Below, one piece after another: positions 41,891-50,619 of a stretch of DNA of 64,000 nucleotides (within the stretch, counting starts at the first letter, position 1; each line of letters begins with the position of its first letter). The DNA is from Microbacterium sp. (lineage in GTDB: Bacteria > Actinomycetota > Actinomycetes > Actinomycetales > Microbacteriaceae): NCBI RefSeq assembly GCF_031178445.1, contig NZ_JAPSIY010000001.1:248001-312000 (forward strand), in the 5' to 3' direction. The notes under the pieces are model-generated. The model did no database searches, had not been told where the DNA came from, and worked only from the letters and a program-made list of their open reading frames with translations. Both the position numbers and the translations under genes were made by a program.

Positions 41891-41895
41891 CGGGC

Positions 41896-41929
41896 GGCCC
41901 TCGGTCGTGCTGCGAGCGCACCGGGGGCC
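41896..41929 (+). terminator. hairpin after the J-domain gene
   Basis: GGCCCTCGG (41896-41904) pairs with CCGGGGGCC (41921-41929) with one G-U pair, closing a 16-nt loop. It begins five bases after the stop codon and before the phosphatase gene. No T run follows, so it is a moderate candidate. Confidence 0.5.
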
Positions 41930-41976
41930 GAGGCGCTCGTCTCGGTTGGGGCGGGGCGGCGGGGTACCGTGTCGGT

Positions 41977-42633
41977 GTGGACGCACCTGACCCGCTGCCC
42001 GACCATCCCGCTCCCGACAGCCCGCGGGGAAAGCTCGTGCTGCTTCGGCACGGCGAGACGGACTGGTCTCGGACTGGCCGGCACACCGGTCGCACCGACA
42101 TTCCGCTGACCGCTCACGGTGAGGATCTCGCGCGAGCGGCGGGTGAGCTGGTGGCAGACTACGATTTCGGGCTCGTGCTGAGCTCGCCGCTGCAGCGCGC
42201 GCTCAGAACGGCGGAGCTGGCCGGGCTGGAACCGGATGTCGACCCGCTGATGGTGGAGTGGGACTACGGCGGCTACGAGGGACGCACCACGAAGGACATC
42301 CGAGCGGAACTCGGCTACGACTGGACCGCTTTCACGCACGGGGTGATCCGCGGCGAGACCCCCGGTGAGACCGTGGAGGAGGTCGCCGCCCGAGCCTCGC
42401 GTGTGCTCACCAGGGTGCTGCCGGCGATGGCCGACGGCGATGTGGCGCTGATTGCACACGGGCACTACCTCCGCATCCTCACCGCCGTGTTCCTGCGGCA
42501 GGCGCCCCGCTTCGGGGCCGCGATCTCGCTCGACGCGGGCTCGGTGTCGGTGCTCGGGTTCCATCGCGAGCAGCCGTCGATCCTGGCCTGGAATCACGGC
42601 CCGCGGCTGCCGCAGGAGCCGGCGGAGTCCTGA
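41977..42633 (+). CDS. histidine phosphatase family protein
   Basis: A 218-residue member of the phosphoglycerate-mutase-like histidine phosphatases. The catalytic RHG motif is LVLLRHGETDWSRTGRHTG near residues 20-38, the acid-region EWDYGGYEG near 89, and the second catalytic histidine in LIAHGHYLRIL near 162. It dephosphorylates a small phosphorylated metabolite; the RHGET start with EWDYGxYEG is common among sugar-phosphate phosphatases. The start is GTG 41977. It is convergent with the TetR gene, whose stop is 21 nt away. Confidence 0.87.
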   Translation: MDAPDPLPDHPAPDSPRGKLVLLRHGETDWSRTGRHTGRTDIPLTAHGEDLARAAGELVADYDFGLVLSSPLQRALRTAELAGLEPDVDPLMVEWDYGGYEGRTTKDIRAELGYDWTAFTHGVIRGETPGETVEEVAARASRVLTRVLPAMADGDVALIAHGHYLRILTAVFLRQAPRFGAAISLDAGSVSVLGFHREQPSILAWNHGPRLPQEPAES

Positions 42634-42654
42634 CCGGCTCCGCTCGCCGATTGG

Positions 42655-43275
42655 TCAGTCCGCTCCGTACCCGGCGAGAAAGAGGTCGACGGCATCGGCG
42701 GCAGGTGGTGCGGACGCCTCGCCGCCCAGCATCCGCGCGTTCAGCGGCGCGCCGATGATCAGCCAGGTGAACTGCTCCGCGGCGGCGTGCGGGTCGTGCG
42801 GACGCAGACGCCCGGATGCCGCGACGGCGGCGAAGGCAGCGGCGAGCCGGTCGATGTTCGCGTTCCAGCTGTTCTCCAGGTACATCCTCGCCACATCAGG
42901 GTGGGCGGATGCCTCGGCGGTCACGAGCCGGCGCATCGCCATCACCGGCGGGCTCAGGATGCCGGCGCGCATGGTCTCAGCGAGGCCGATGAGCGCTCCG
43001 CGCACATCGGCGCTTCGCTGCATCCGATCGAGCGCCGGACGCATGGCGTCCTGGCCGGCCATCGCCCACTGCCTGACCACGGCGGCATAGAGCTCGCTCT
43101 TGGATGAGTGCTCCCGGTAGAGCGACGCCTTGGAAACCCGTGCTCGTCGTGCGACCTGGTCCATCGAGGCGCCTGCGTACCCGTGTTCGAGGAACACCTC
43201 ACGCGCGGCGGCGATGAGGTCGTCGCCCGTGAGGCCAGCGGGTCGGCCTCGCGATGAGAGCTCACTCGTCGTCAT
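42655..43275 (-). CDS. TetR-family repressor of the DUF1761 gene
   Basis: A 206-residue TetR regulator. The N-terminal helix-turn-helix covers residues 16-62 (DDLIAAAREVFLEHGYAGASMDQVARRARVSKASLYREHSSK). A helical ligand domain follows, with the C-terminal TetR_C_7-like appearance (AAEQFTWLIIGAPLNARML). It is divergent from the DUF1761 gene; a clear inverted repeat TTTAGTAC/GTACTAAA overlaps that gene's promoter and is its likely operator. The ligand is unknown. Confidence 0.9.
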   Translation of the reverse strand: MTTSELSSRGRPAGLTGDDLIAAAREVFLEHGYAGASMDQVARRARVSKASLYREHSSKSELYAAVVRQWAMAGQDAMRPALDRMQRSADVRGALIGLAETMRAGILSPPVMAMRRLVTAEASAHPDVARMYLENSWNANIDRLAAAFAAVAASGRLRPHDPHAAAEQFTWLIIGAPLNARMLGGEASAPPAADAVDLFLAGYGAD

Positions 43276-43292
43276 ACCGGCAATTTTAGTAC

Positions 43293-43340
43293 TTGACAGT
43301 TCTGCCGCGCAGGCATACTTTAGTACCGAACAGTACTAAA
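43293..43340 (+). promoter_or_regulatory. DUF1761 promoter with TetR operator
   Basis: TTGACA (43293-43298), a 17-nt spacer and TACTTT (43316-43321) form the promoter. TTTAGTAC (43319-43326) and GTACTAAA (43333-43340), separated by six bases, are perfect inverted arms lying over the -10 and start region. A TTTAGTAC half-site also occurs at 43285-43292 just before the -35 box. Repression by the divergent TetR protein is inferred. Confidence 0.8.
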
Positions 43341-43349
43341 GGAGTCGAC

Positions 43350-43730
43350 ATGATCGTTCTCGGTATCGCCATCGCGACTGTTACATCTTTCATCGCGAGC
43401 GCCGCGCTGTACGCCGTGCCCCAGGTCTCCGGGCTCGTCACCCGGAACAGCACGCCGCGTCCGGGGCTCTCCCCCGCCGTTCAGATCGGTTCGGTCGCAC
43501 TCCGCAGCCTCATCGCCTCCTGCCTCGTCGCCGGCCTGATGGCGGCCGCGGACTGGCACGGCGCAGCGACCGGCGCTCTTCTGGGGCTGGCGCTCTCCGC
43601 GCTTCCGCTCATCCTGCTGATGGGCGGCGTCGTGCATGAGAACACCGCGCTGCCCACGGCCGGCGTCCACCTGCTCGACTGGGTGCTCAAGCTCACCATC
43701 ATCGGCACAGTCATCGGTCTCTTCATCTGA
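43350..43730 (+). CDS. DUF1761-family membrane protein
   Basis: A 126-residue protein with four hydrophobic segments near residues 2-25, 50-68, 74-95 and 105-125, matching the DUF1761 layout. Function is unknown; the family is often under TetR control in actinobacteria, as seen here. AAAGGAGTCGAC precedes the ATG at 43350; the longer open frame would include the operator and -10 box, so it is rejected. The DUF1905 gene follows 22 nt later and is probably co-transcribed. Confidence 0.8.
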   Translation: MIVLGIAIATVTSFIASAALYAVPQVSGLVTRNSTPRPGLSPAVQIGSVALRSLIASCLVAGLMAAADWHGAATGALLGLALSALPLILLMGGVVHENTALPTAGVHLLDWVLKLTIIGTVIGLFI

Positions 43731-43752
43731 GGCCGTGGAACGGAGATCGACC

Positions 43753-44040
43753 ATGAACGACACCAGCACACCGCTCGACATCACCTTCAGTGCGACGCTC
43801 GGCAAGGTGCGCGAAGGCGACACGTGGACCTGCGTCCAGCTCCCGGGCTCTGCGACGATCTTCGGCACACGGGGGCTCGTCAAAGTCGCAGGCACCGTCG
43901 ACGGCGAGCCGTTCCGCGGGGCCTTCATGGCCCTCGGCGACGGAACGCACAAGCTGCCGGTGGCCGCCGCGATCCGCAAACGGATCGGCAAGACCGACGG
44001 CGACGAGGTGACCGTGCACCTGACGGAGCGGCTCAGCTGA
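43753..44040 (+). CDS. DUF1905-family protein
   Basis: A 95-residue protein matching DUF1905: [69 protein letters not shown] spans nearly its whole length, a small beta-barrel also found fused to YdeI-like domains. Function is unknown. It follows the DUF1761 gene in the same direction. Its last 8 nt overlap the convergent EamA gene, so the two transcripts would form a short antisense overlap. Confidence 0.82.
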   Translation: MNDTSTPLDITFSATLGKVREGDTWTCVQLPGSATIFGTRGLVKVAGTVDGEPFRGAFMALGDGTHKLPVAAAIRKRIGKTDGDEVTVHLTERLS

Positions 44041-44977
44041 GTCGACTCCGCCGCGCCGCGCCCCACCGCATCCGCGTCACCACCACGCCCAGCAGGCAGA
44101 GCGCCCCGCCGATGAACATCATGAGCGTCGGCACCTCACCGAGGATCAGCCAGGACATGACGATGGCGATCGCGGGAACGACATAGGTCGTCGCGGAGGT
44201 CTGCCCGGCCGAGGTGCGCTGCAGCACGTAGGCCCACGTTGTGAAGGCGACGGCGGTCGGGAAGATCCCGAGGTACACGACCCAGAGCACCGCATCGATC
44301 GGGGCCGACTGCAGGTCCCCGATCAGGCGCCCCGTCCAGGGCAGCAGGGCGACCGTGCCGGCGACGGCGCCCAGCCAGGTGAGCGTCGTCGCATCCACCC
44401 CCGAAGTGAGCAGGCGCTTCTGCAGCAGCGTGCAGCCCGCGTACATCACGGCCGCCAGCAGTGCCAGTGCGAGACCCGTGATGTCGAGGCCGGCACCCTT
44501 CGATGAGCTCAGTCCGATGAGAACGACCCCGAGGAAGGCGATCGGCGCACCGATGAGGAGGGGTCGCGGAAACCCTTCGCCGAGGAACAGTCCGCTGAAC
44601 ACGACGACCATGAGCGGTGCGAGGTTCACGACCATCGCCGCCGTGCCCGCATCGAGCGTGAGCTCGGCGCTGTTCAGCGCGACGTTGTAGATGCAGAACC
44701 AGGCGACGCCCCACGCGGCGATGAGCAGCCAGTGCCGCCTCTCCGGCAATCGGAAACCGTGCCGCAGCACGATGAGGCCGAGGGCCAGCGCGCCGACCAC
44801 CATCCGCAGCAGCGCCAGCGCACCAGGATCGAAGTGCGGTCCGGCCCCGCGGATGCCGATGAACGCCGAAGCCCACAGCACGACGGTGACCGCCGCTGCC
44901 ACGAGCGTCAGCGGAGCGTTCGTCTGCGGCGCGCGGCCGCTCGACGATGTGGAGCGAGCAGTGACTTCCGGCATCAT
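44033..44977 (-). CDS. EamA/DMT-family exporter
   Basis: A 314-residue transporter with ten predicted helices in two EamA repeats. Family features are [31 protein letters not shown] near residues 35-65 and [35 protein letters not shown] near 245-279. It exports amino acids or other small metabolites. It lies 87 nt after the TauE/SafE gene in the same direction, so it may be read through from the sulfosugar-like operon, but its product has no evident tie to that pathway. Confidence 0.85.
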   Translation of the reverse strand: MMPEVTARSTSSSGRAPQTNAPLTLVAAAVTVVLWASAFIGIRGAGPHFDPGALALLRMVVGALALGLIVLRHGFRLPERRHWLLIAAWGVAWFCIYNVALNSAELTLDAGTAAMVVNLAPLMVVVFSGLFLGEGFPRPLLIGAPIAFLGVVLIGLSSSKGAGLDITGLALALLAAVMYAGCTLLQKRLLTSGVDATTLTWLGAVAGTVALLPWTGRLIGDLQSAPIDAVLWVVYLGIFPTAVAFTTWAYVLQRTSAGQTSATTYVVPAIAIVMSWLILGEVPTLMMFIGGALCLLGVVVTRMRWGAARRSRLS

Positions 44978-45064
44978 CCGATCCTCGCAGCAGCGACCGA
45001 CATCGAACGAGCCTGCGGAAAGCCAGACATCGCACCTTCTCTGCCAACCCGCGGGCAGGCGGCT

Positions 45065-45790
45065 CTACGAGATGTCGAGGACGCCTCGGGCGATGACGGC
45101 GATGCCTCCCAGCAACGCCAGGACGAGGCAGACGATCCGTGCCGTACGCACGGGAACCCAGCGGTTCAGCAGGTGCCCGCCGAGGAGTCCGACCCCCAGA
45201 GCGGTGGCCGCGGCGACCCAGTCGACCGGCGTGATGGCAGGCAGCACGCCGCGGGCGAGAAGGGAGATCAAACCAAGGACGGCGAAGTAGAACTGCACGC
45301 TGATCGCGAAACGCCGGTGCTCCCACTCGGAGGCGACGGCGTAAGCGGTGATCGCCGGTCCGCCCACGCCGGCGATGACGTTCATGAAGCCGGAGAGGCC
45401 ACCGGCCACGACCTGTCCTGGCCAGGCGTTGACGCGAGGAATGCGCCTGGCGAGGACGCTGAGCGCCAGCGCCGCGACGACGAGGGCACCCGCCCCGATC
45501 GCGAGCACAGACGCGGGGAGCGCACGGGCGAGGATCGCGCCGGGGACGACCGCGACGGTCGCGGCGGCGAGGATCGGCAGCACCCTGCGGTACTCCACTC
45601 TGCGCACGTGGAAGACATAGACCATGAGCGCGGTCGCGACACCGAAGATGTTCGTGATCACGACGCCCTGGATGGGTCCCAGTGCGAGGACGAGGAGCGG
45701 GGATGCGACGAGCGCGAACCCGACGCCGGTGAGGCGCTGGGTGAGCGCCCCGACGAGAACGGCGGCGCCGATCGTCAGAGCGCTCACCAT
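45065..45790 (-). CDS. TauE/SafE-family (DUF81) anion exporter
   Basis: A 241-residue membrane protein with about seven or eight segments and the family pattern QRLTGVGFALVASPLLVLALGPIQGVV near residues 18-44 and GGLSGFMNVIAGVGGPAITAYAV near 128-150. TauE/SafE proteins export sulfite, sulfoacetate, sulfolactate and similar anions. It is the last gene of the operon, 9 nt after the aldehyde dehydrogenase, so export of the acid made by that enzyme is a natural reading. This exporter is one of the main reasons to suspect a sulfonated substrate. Confidence 0.85.
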   Translation of the reverse strand: MVSALTIGAAVLVGALTQRLTGVGFALVASPLLVLALGPIQGVVITNIFGVATALMVYVFHVRRVEYRRVLPILAAATVAVVPGAILARALPASVLAIGAGALVVAALALSVLARRIPRVNAWPGQVVAGGLSGFMNVIAGVGGPAITAYAVASEWEHRRFAISVQFYFAVLGLISLLARGVLPAITPVDWVAAATALGVGLLGGHLLNRWVPVRTARIVCLVLALLGGIAVIARGVLDIS

Positions 45791-45799
45791 CAGCCGTCC

Positions 45800-47239
45800 T
45801 CAGAGAGCGATCGACGCATAGGTCGTCTCCGTGAACTCCTCGATGCCGGCGTGGGCGCCCTCGCGGCCGAGGCCGGACTGCTTCACCCCGCCCATGGGGG
45901 CGAAGGCCACGGAGGGCAGGGCCTCATTGATGCCGACGATCCCGACCTCGAGGCGCTCGGCGAAAGTGAGGCACGTGGTCAGGTTCTCGGAGTAGATGTA
46001 CCCGGCCAGACCCATCTCCGTCGCATTGGCCTGTTCGACCGCCTCGTCGAGGGTGTCGAAGCGGAAGATGGCGGCGGCGGGGCCGAACACCTCGTTCGTG
46101 GCGATCTCGGCATCCGCCGGCACGTCGGCCAGCAGCGTCGGAGCGACCCATGATCCGCTGCCCGGCAGCTCGCGCGGAGCGGTGAGCACCCGGCCACCGC
46201 GCGCCACCGCGTCGGCGACGAGTGCCTCGACCGCCTGCTTGCGATCGTCGTCGATGACCGGGCCGAGGTCTGCGACATCGTCCCCCGTCGTCGAACCCAG
46301 CGTCATGGCGTCGACGGCGGCGACGAACTTCGAGACGAAGTCGTCGTAGACGGCCGCATGGACGAAGAAGCGGTTGGCGCCGACGCACGACTGGCCGGTG
46401 TTGCGGAATCGGCCGAGCATCGCCCCCGCCACGGCCTTATCGATGTCGGCGTCGTCCATCACGATGAACGCGGCGTCGCCGCCGAGTTCGAGAAGCGGGC
46501 GCACGATCCGCCGGCTCGCCTGCTCCATGACACTGCGACCCACCCCGGTCGAACCGGTGAAGGTCACCGCACGCACGGCTGGATGCTCGAGGACGGCCGA
46601 CGTGGTCGGCCGCGCCGGGCCATGAATGAGGTTGATGACACCGGCGGGGATCCCGGCATCCGTGAGACAGCGGATCATCTCGGTGACCGCGAGGGGGGCC
46701 TTCTCGGAGACGCGGGCGACCACCGTGCATCCGGCGGCGAGGGCCGGGGCGAGCTTTCGCGCCTGGATGGAGCAGGGGAAGTTCCACGGTGTCAGCGAGG
46801 CCACCACGCCGACGGGTCGCCGCATCACGAGGTGACGGCGATGAGCGGCCTCGTGGGGCGGATAGTCGCCACCGAGCCGGCGCGCCTCCTCGGCGAACCA
46901 CTGGAAGTACTCGGCCGAGAAGGCGATCTCGCCTGCGGCTTCGGGCAGGCGCTTGCCGGCCTCACGTGCCAGGAGAAGAGCGAGCTCATCGGCGCGTTCA
47001 CGGATGAGCGCCGCCGCGCGGAGCAGGATGTCCGCGCGGGCGCGAGCAGGAGTCGCAGCCCATGCGGGGAAGGCGGCATCCGCGGCGTCGGCGGCCGAGG
47101 CCGCGTCGGCGACCGCCTCGGACTGGCCCGGAAAGTCGATCGTGCCGACGAGTTCGCCGTTGGCGGGATCGAAGATCTCCTTCCTGCTGTCCCGCGTCTG
47201 CCAGACGCCGTCGATGAGGACGGTGGGGTTCGAGGTCAT
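45800..47239 (-). CDS. aldehyde dehydrogenase, candidate sulfolactaldehyde dehydrogenase
   Basis: A 479-residue NAD(P)-dependent aldehyde dehydrogenase of the succinate-semialdehyde type (GabD-like). It has LTPWNFPCSIQARKLAPALAAGCTVV near residues 145-170, FTGSTGVGR near 223, the general base in LELGGDAAFIV near 247 and the nucleophile Cys in NTGQSCVGANR near 282. In sulfoglycolysis, GabD-like enzymes oxidise 3-sulfolactaldehyde to sulfolactate. Linkage to a YihT-like aldolase and a TauE exporter supports that role; lactaldehyde or succinate semialdehyde are alternatives. CAAGGAGAACCG precedes the ATG at 47239. Confidence 0.85.
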   Translation of the reverse strand: MTSNPTVLIDGVWQTRDSRKEIFDPANGELVGTIDFPGQSEAVADAASAADAADAAFPAWAATPARARADILLRAAALIRERADELALLLAREAGKRLPEAAGEIAFSAEYFQWFAEEARRLGGDYPPHEAAHRRHLVMRRPVGVVASLTPWNFPCSIQARKLAPALAAGCTVVARVSEKAPLAVTEMIRCLTDAGIPAGVINLIHGPARPTTSAVLEHPAVRAVTFTGSTGVGRSVMEQASRRIVRPLLELGGDAAFIVMDDADIDKAVAGAMLGRFRNTGQSCVGANRFFVHAAVYDDFVSKFVAAVDAMTLGSTTGDDVADLGPVIDDDRKQAVEALVADAVARGGRVLTAPRELPGSGSWVAPTLLADVPADAEIATNEVFGPAAAIFRFDTLDEAVEQANATEMGLAGYIYSENLTTCLTFAERLEVGIVGINEALPSVAFAPMGGVKQSGLGREGAHAGIEEFTETTYASIAL

Positions 47240-47266
47240 CGGTTCTCCTTGCTCGTGATGGTGGTC

Positions 47267-47302
47267 TGGCGGGCCGGCCGGATACTCGCAGCCGACCCGC
47301 CA
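47267..47302 (-). terminator. intercistronic hairpin in the sulfosugar-like operon
   Basis: TGGCGGG (47267-47273) pairs with CCCGCCA (47296-47302), with extra pairing inside the loop (GGCCGGC with GCCG). It lies in the 68-nt gap between the transporter stop and the aldehyde dehydrogenase start. It may partly terminate or stabilise the transcript. Confidence 0.4.
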
Positions 47303-47307
47303 AGCTG

Positions 47308-48645
47308 TCAGGCGACCGCCTGGGCGGGAACGGTCGTGTCGTCGTTCAGCGCCGGATCGTTCTTCCGGACATCCGATGCGAAGAACACGCACACGGCGGT
47401 GATGAGGCAGGTGAGCACGAAGCCGCCGGCGACGAGCCACGGGTCGCCCCCGAGAGCGAGCAGCAGCGCCGTCGCGACCGTGGGTACGTAGCCGCCGACG
47501 ATCGCCGAGACCTGAGTGGCCAGCGAGAGGCCGGTGTAGCGGACGTCCGTGCCGAACAGTTCCGAGAAGAAGACCGACTGCACGGCGAACATCGTGGTCG
47601 GCACCAGCACGTAGACCAGCGAGAACGCCAGGAACGCCGCCCATACCTCCCCGGTGTTGAACAGCCAGAACATGGGGAAGGCGAGAATCACGCCGGCGAA
47701 GGCGCCGAACAGATACACCTTCTTGCGGCCGACCTTGTCACTGATCGCGCCGATCATCGGCACCGCGACGAGGCCGATGGCGGACGCGATGAGCATGCCA
47801 TACAGGCCAACCTGCGACGACATGCCGATGTGGGTGGACACGTAGTAGATGCCGAACGCGTTGATGATGTTCGACGACACCGTCTCCCCCAGACGCGCGC
47901 CGAATGCGAGAGCCAGGTTCTTCGGGTACTTGCGGAAGACCTGGAACAGCGGGATCTTCGGCTGCTCCTGGCGCGCCGCCTGCAGCTCGCGGGCCTTGGC
48001 GAACTCCGGGCTCTCGCTGATGCGCAGGCGGATGAACAGTCCGGCGGCGAGCAGGATGATGCTCGAGAGGAAGGGGATGCGCCAGCCCCAGCTGAGGAGG
48101 AACTCCTCGCCGAACGAGCTGATCAAGGCGAAGACGCCGGTCGCGAGGAGGATGCCGCCGGACGCCGCCGACTGGATGATCGAGCCGAAGAAGCCCTTGC
48201 GCCCCTCTGGTGCGTGCTCGATGGTCATGAGCGCGGCGCCGGCGTACTCACCACCGAGACCGAATCCCTGTGCCAGGCGGAGGACGACGAGCAGGATGGG
48301 AGCCCAGACGCCGATCGTCTCGTAGGTGGGAAGGCATCCGATCAGGAACGTGCCGATGCCCATGATCATGATGGTGATGACCAGCACCGATTTGCGCCCG
48401 ACGCGGTCACCGAAGTGACCGAAGACGATCGCGCCGAGGGGCCGGGCGACGAAGCCGACACCGAAGGTCGCGAAGGCGGCGATGGTGCCGATCGTGGGGT
48501 CGGCGGTGGGGAAGAAGAGTGGTGCGAAGACGACGGCAGAAGCGGTGCCGAAGATGAAGAAGTCGAACCACTCCAGGAGGGCGCCGATGAAGCTGGCTGT
48601 GGTGACCTTCCTGATCTCTGACTTCTTGCGGGTTGTGGTGGACAT
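47308..48645 (-). CDS. MFS transporter, metabolite:H+ symporter type
   Basis: A 445-residue twelve-helix transporter of the MHS group (ProP/KgtP/ShiA-like). It opens with TTASFIGALLEWFDFFIFGTASAVVF near residues 15-40, then FGHFGDRVGRKSVLV near 78-92, GLGGEYAGAALMTIEHAPEGRKGFFGS near 130-156, and the second-half repeat DKVGRKKVYLFGA near 290. MHS members import organic acids and zwitterions with protons. In this operon it is the likely uptake route for the substrate. GGAGCTCAACGCGC precedes the ATG at 48645. Confidence 0.87.
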   Translation of the reverse strand: MSTTTRKKSEIRKVTTASFIGALLEWFDFFIFGTASAVVFAPLFFPTADPTIGTIAAFATFGVGFVARPLGAIVFGHFGDRVGRKSVLVITIMIMGIGTFLIGCLPTYETIGVWAPILLVVLRLAQGFGLGGEYAGAALMTIEHAPEGRKGFFGSIIQSAASGGILLATGVFALISSFGEEFLLSWGWRIPFLSSIILLAAGLFIRLRISESPEFAKARELQAARQEQPKIPLFQVFRKYPKNLALAFGARLGETVSSNIINAFGIYYVSTHIGMSSQVGLYGMLIASAIGLVAVPMIGAISDKVGRKKVYLFGAFAGVILAFPMFWLFNTGEVWAAFLAFSLVYVLVPTTMFAVQSVFFSELFGTDVRYTGLSLATQVSAIVGGYVPTVATALLLALGGDPWLVAGGFVLTCLITAVCVFFASDVRKNDPALNDDTTVPAQAVA

Positions 48646-48692
48646 GCGCGTTGAGCTCCTTTGGTGCAATCGCGGTCTGTTGTCGGGTGGGA

Positions 48693-49694
48693 TTACAGAG
48701 AGAGGACGACCTTGACGTTGTCGGGCTCGCCGACAGCGGCGTACGCATCAGCGGCTTCCGTGAGGGGGAAGACCCGCGAGACCAGATGCGAGGCAGGTTC
48801 GGGATGCTGAGAGAGGTAGTCGATGGCGGCGTCGATGTCCGCGCCGGTGTACATGCCGCTCCCGAGCAGATCGATCTCGAACCGCTGCATGCGAGGCAGC
48901 GGCAGATCCACCGGCACGGTGCCGGGCACGCCCATGACGACGACGGCACCGCCACCGCGGGTGACGTCGACAGCTTGGGCGAGCGTGGCCGGTGCGGACA
49001 CGCAGTCGAACACGGTGGTGAAGTGCTTGACGGGCAGGTCGGCCTCGTCGGGGGCGAACACGGCATCCGCCCCGAGCTCGAGCGCCAGCTCCCGCTTGGA
49101 CGCCACCGGTTCGACGAGGGTGACGTGCCCGGCGCCCTCCCGACGCACTCCGAGCAGAACCGAGAGACCGATGGGCCCACCGCCGATGATCAGCACGTCC
49201 TCGAGGCGCCCTCCGGAACGCTGAGCAGCATGGATGCCGGCGGCGAGTGGCTCGCCGAGGACGGCGATCGTCGCATCGAGATCTGCCGGTACCAGGTGCA
49301 GCTGTTCGGCGGGGACCACGGTACGGGTACGGGCAAGTCCAGAGAGCTTGAATCCCATCACGCGGGCGTCTTCCTGCACGTTGATAGCGCCCCGCCAGTC
49401 TCCGGATCGGTCACCAGGGGCGACGAGCGGGTTCACCAGCACACGCCGGCCCACCAGGTCGCCGGACACCCCGGCACCGACCTCGACGACCGTCGCGACG
49501 GCCTCGTGTCCGGTGACGAGTGGAGGGCGCACGAACGGATGCTTGCCGTGGAGCACGTGCATGTCGGATCCGCAGATGCCGATGCGTTCGGGGGCGATGA
49601 GGGCTTCTCCATCGCCGGGGACGAGCTCGACCTCCGTGTGCGCGACCTCCACCTCACCGATGGCGGTGAATCGGACTTCGTCGACGCGCTCCAC
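48693..49694 (-). CDS. zinc-type polyol/alcohol dehydrogenase
   Basis: A 333-residue medium-chain dehydrogenase of sorbitol/threonine-dehydrogenase type. Catalytic zinc ligands are seen in GICGSDMHVLHG and TGHEAVATVVEVG, with a third in LGEPLAAG; the NAD site is IIGGGPIGLSVLLG near 165. The four-cysteine structural zinc loop is absent (NPLVAPGDRSGDW in its place). The start is GTG 49694, one base after the aldolase stop. In a pathway that makes a ketose phosphate, it could oxidise a polyol or a C-5 alcohol to the ketose used by the kinase, a step not present in standard sulfoglycolysis. Confidence 0.82.
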   Translation of the reverse strand: MERVDEVRFTAIGEVEVAHTEVELVPGDGEALIAPERIGICGSDMHVLHGKHPFVRPPLVTGHEAVATVVEVGAGVSGDLVGRRVLVNPLVAPGDRSGDWRGAINVQEDARVMGFKLSGLARTRTVVPAEQLHLVPADLDATIAVLGEPLAAGIHAAQRSGGRLEDVLIIGGGPIGLSVLLGVRREGAGHVTLVEPVASKRELALELGADAVFAPDEADLPVKHFTTVFDCVSAPATLAQAVDVTRGGGAVVVMGVPGTVPVDLPLPRMQRFEIDLLGSGMYTGADIDAAIDYLSQHPEPASHLVSRVFPLTEAADAYAAVGEPDNVKVVLSL

Positions 49695-49695
49695 G

Positions 49696-50619
49696 TCAGC
49701 GGCTCCCCACGACTCGGTCGACGACGTCGACGAGACGCTGCAGGCGCGGCACCGCATCGGTCTCGAGCGCCGTCTCCACATCGGAGGCGCCGATGCATGC
49801 ACGCCAGACGGCGCGGCCAGCGAGGAACCCGGAGGCGCCGGCCTTGCACGCGATCTCGACCGCGCGAGGGAAGTCGTCTGCGGCGACACCGCTGGACAGC
49901 ACCACCCAGGGTGACGAGATCGCAGCGTCGAGCGCCGCGCACGCGGCGAGCAGCTCTTCGTCGGTTCCCCCTCCCTTGAGCGGAACCTCGGCCTTGTAGA
50001 GGTCGGCGCCGAGGTCGCCGAGCTCCTGCGCGGCGGCGAGAACGCCGGCGTTCCAGTCCCACTCGCCTCCGCGCCGGGGGGCCTTGCACACGGGTTCGAT
50101 GATGCTGATCAGCCCGGCGGCCTTGCAGCGCGAGACGAAGTCCTCGACCATGTCGATCCGCTTCTGAGCGGGCTCGTCCTCGCGGTAGATCACCAGGAGC
50201 TTCGCGGCCACGGCGCCCTGCGCCTTCACCGCCTCGTAGTCGATGCTCTCATCGATGACCTGATCTGTGACGACCTCGCCGTTGCCGGGCACGAACTGGT
50301 CGGCGGCGATGATCGCGGAACAGGTGCTCGCGACGGCACGCTGGTCCATCGCGGCATCCCAGACGAACTGACGATCGAGGAGCACCGCCGACGCGTAAGG
50401 GGTGAGGATGCGCGTGGCCTTGAGCTTGAAGTCGGTCAGGACGCTGTCGGGCACGGCGGCCAGCACATCGGCGGGCACCGACCCGTCGGCGGCGGGGCTG
50501 GCATCACCGGCGAACATCAGTCGCATCGCTTCGCGTTGGTCGACGGCGAGCATCGCGAAGGCGCCCGATTCGCGGCGGAGGGGGCGGGTGACATCGGTGG
50601 TGGGGGTCGCGTCGGTCAT
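49696..50619 (-). CDS. yihT: YihT-like sulfofructose-1-phosphate aldolase
   Basis: A 307-residue class I aldolase. It shares long stretches with E. coli YihT as I recall it: GAFAMLAVDQREAMRLMF, SVLTDFKLKA, IIAADQFVPGNG, ELGDLGADLYKAEVPL with the Schiff-base lysine, PWVVLSSGV and GASGFLAGRAVW. YihT splits 6-deoxy-6-sulfofructose 1-phosphate into DHAP and sulfolactaldehyde; the arginine of GRAVW is, to my memory, a sulfonate contact. LacD-type tagatose-bisphosphate aldolase is the main alternative. It overlaps the kinase stop by 4 nt, so kinase and aldolase are coupled. Confidence 0.85.
   Translation of the reverse strand: MTDATPTTDVTRPLRRESGAFAMLAVDQREAMRLMFAGDASPAADGSVPADVLAAVPDSVLTDFKLKATRILTPYASAVLLDRQFVWDAAMDQRAVASTCSAIIAADQFVPGNGEVVTDQVIDESIDYEAVKAQGAVAAKLLVIYREDEPAQKRIDMVEDFVSRCKAAGLISIIEPVCKAPRRGGEWDWNAGVLAAAQELGDLGADLYKAEVPLKGGGTDEELLAACAALDAAISSPWVVLSSGVAADDFPRAVEIACKAGASGFLAGRAVWRACIGASDVETALETDAVPRLQRLVDVVDRVVGSR

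Noticed and set aside
42630..42658. CTGACC/GGTCAG arms between convergent genes as a terminator
   Set aside because: Only six perfect pairs with a long loop; not enough to claim.
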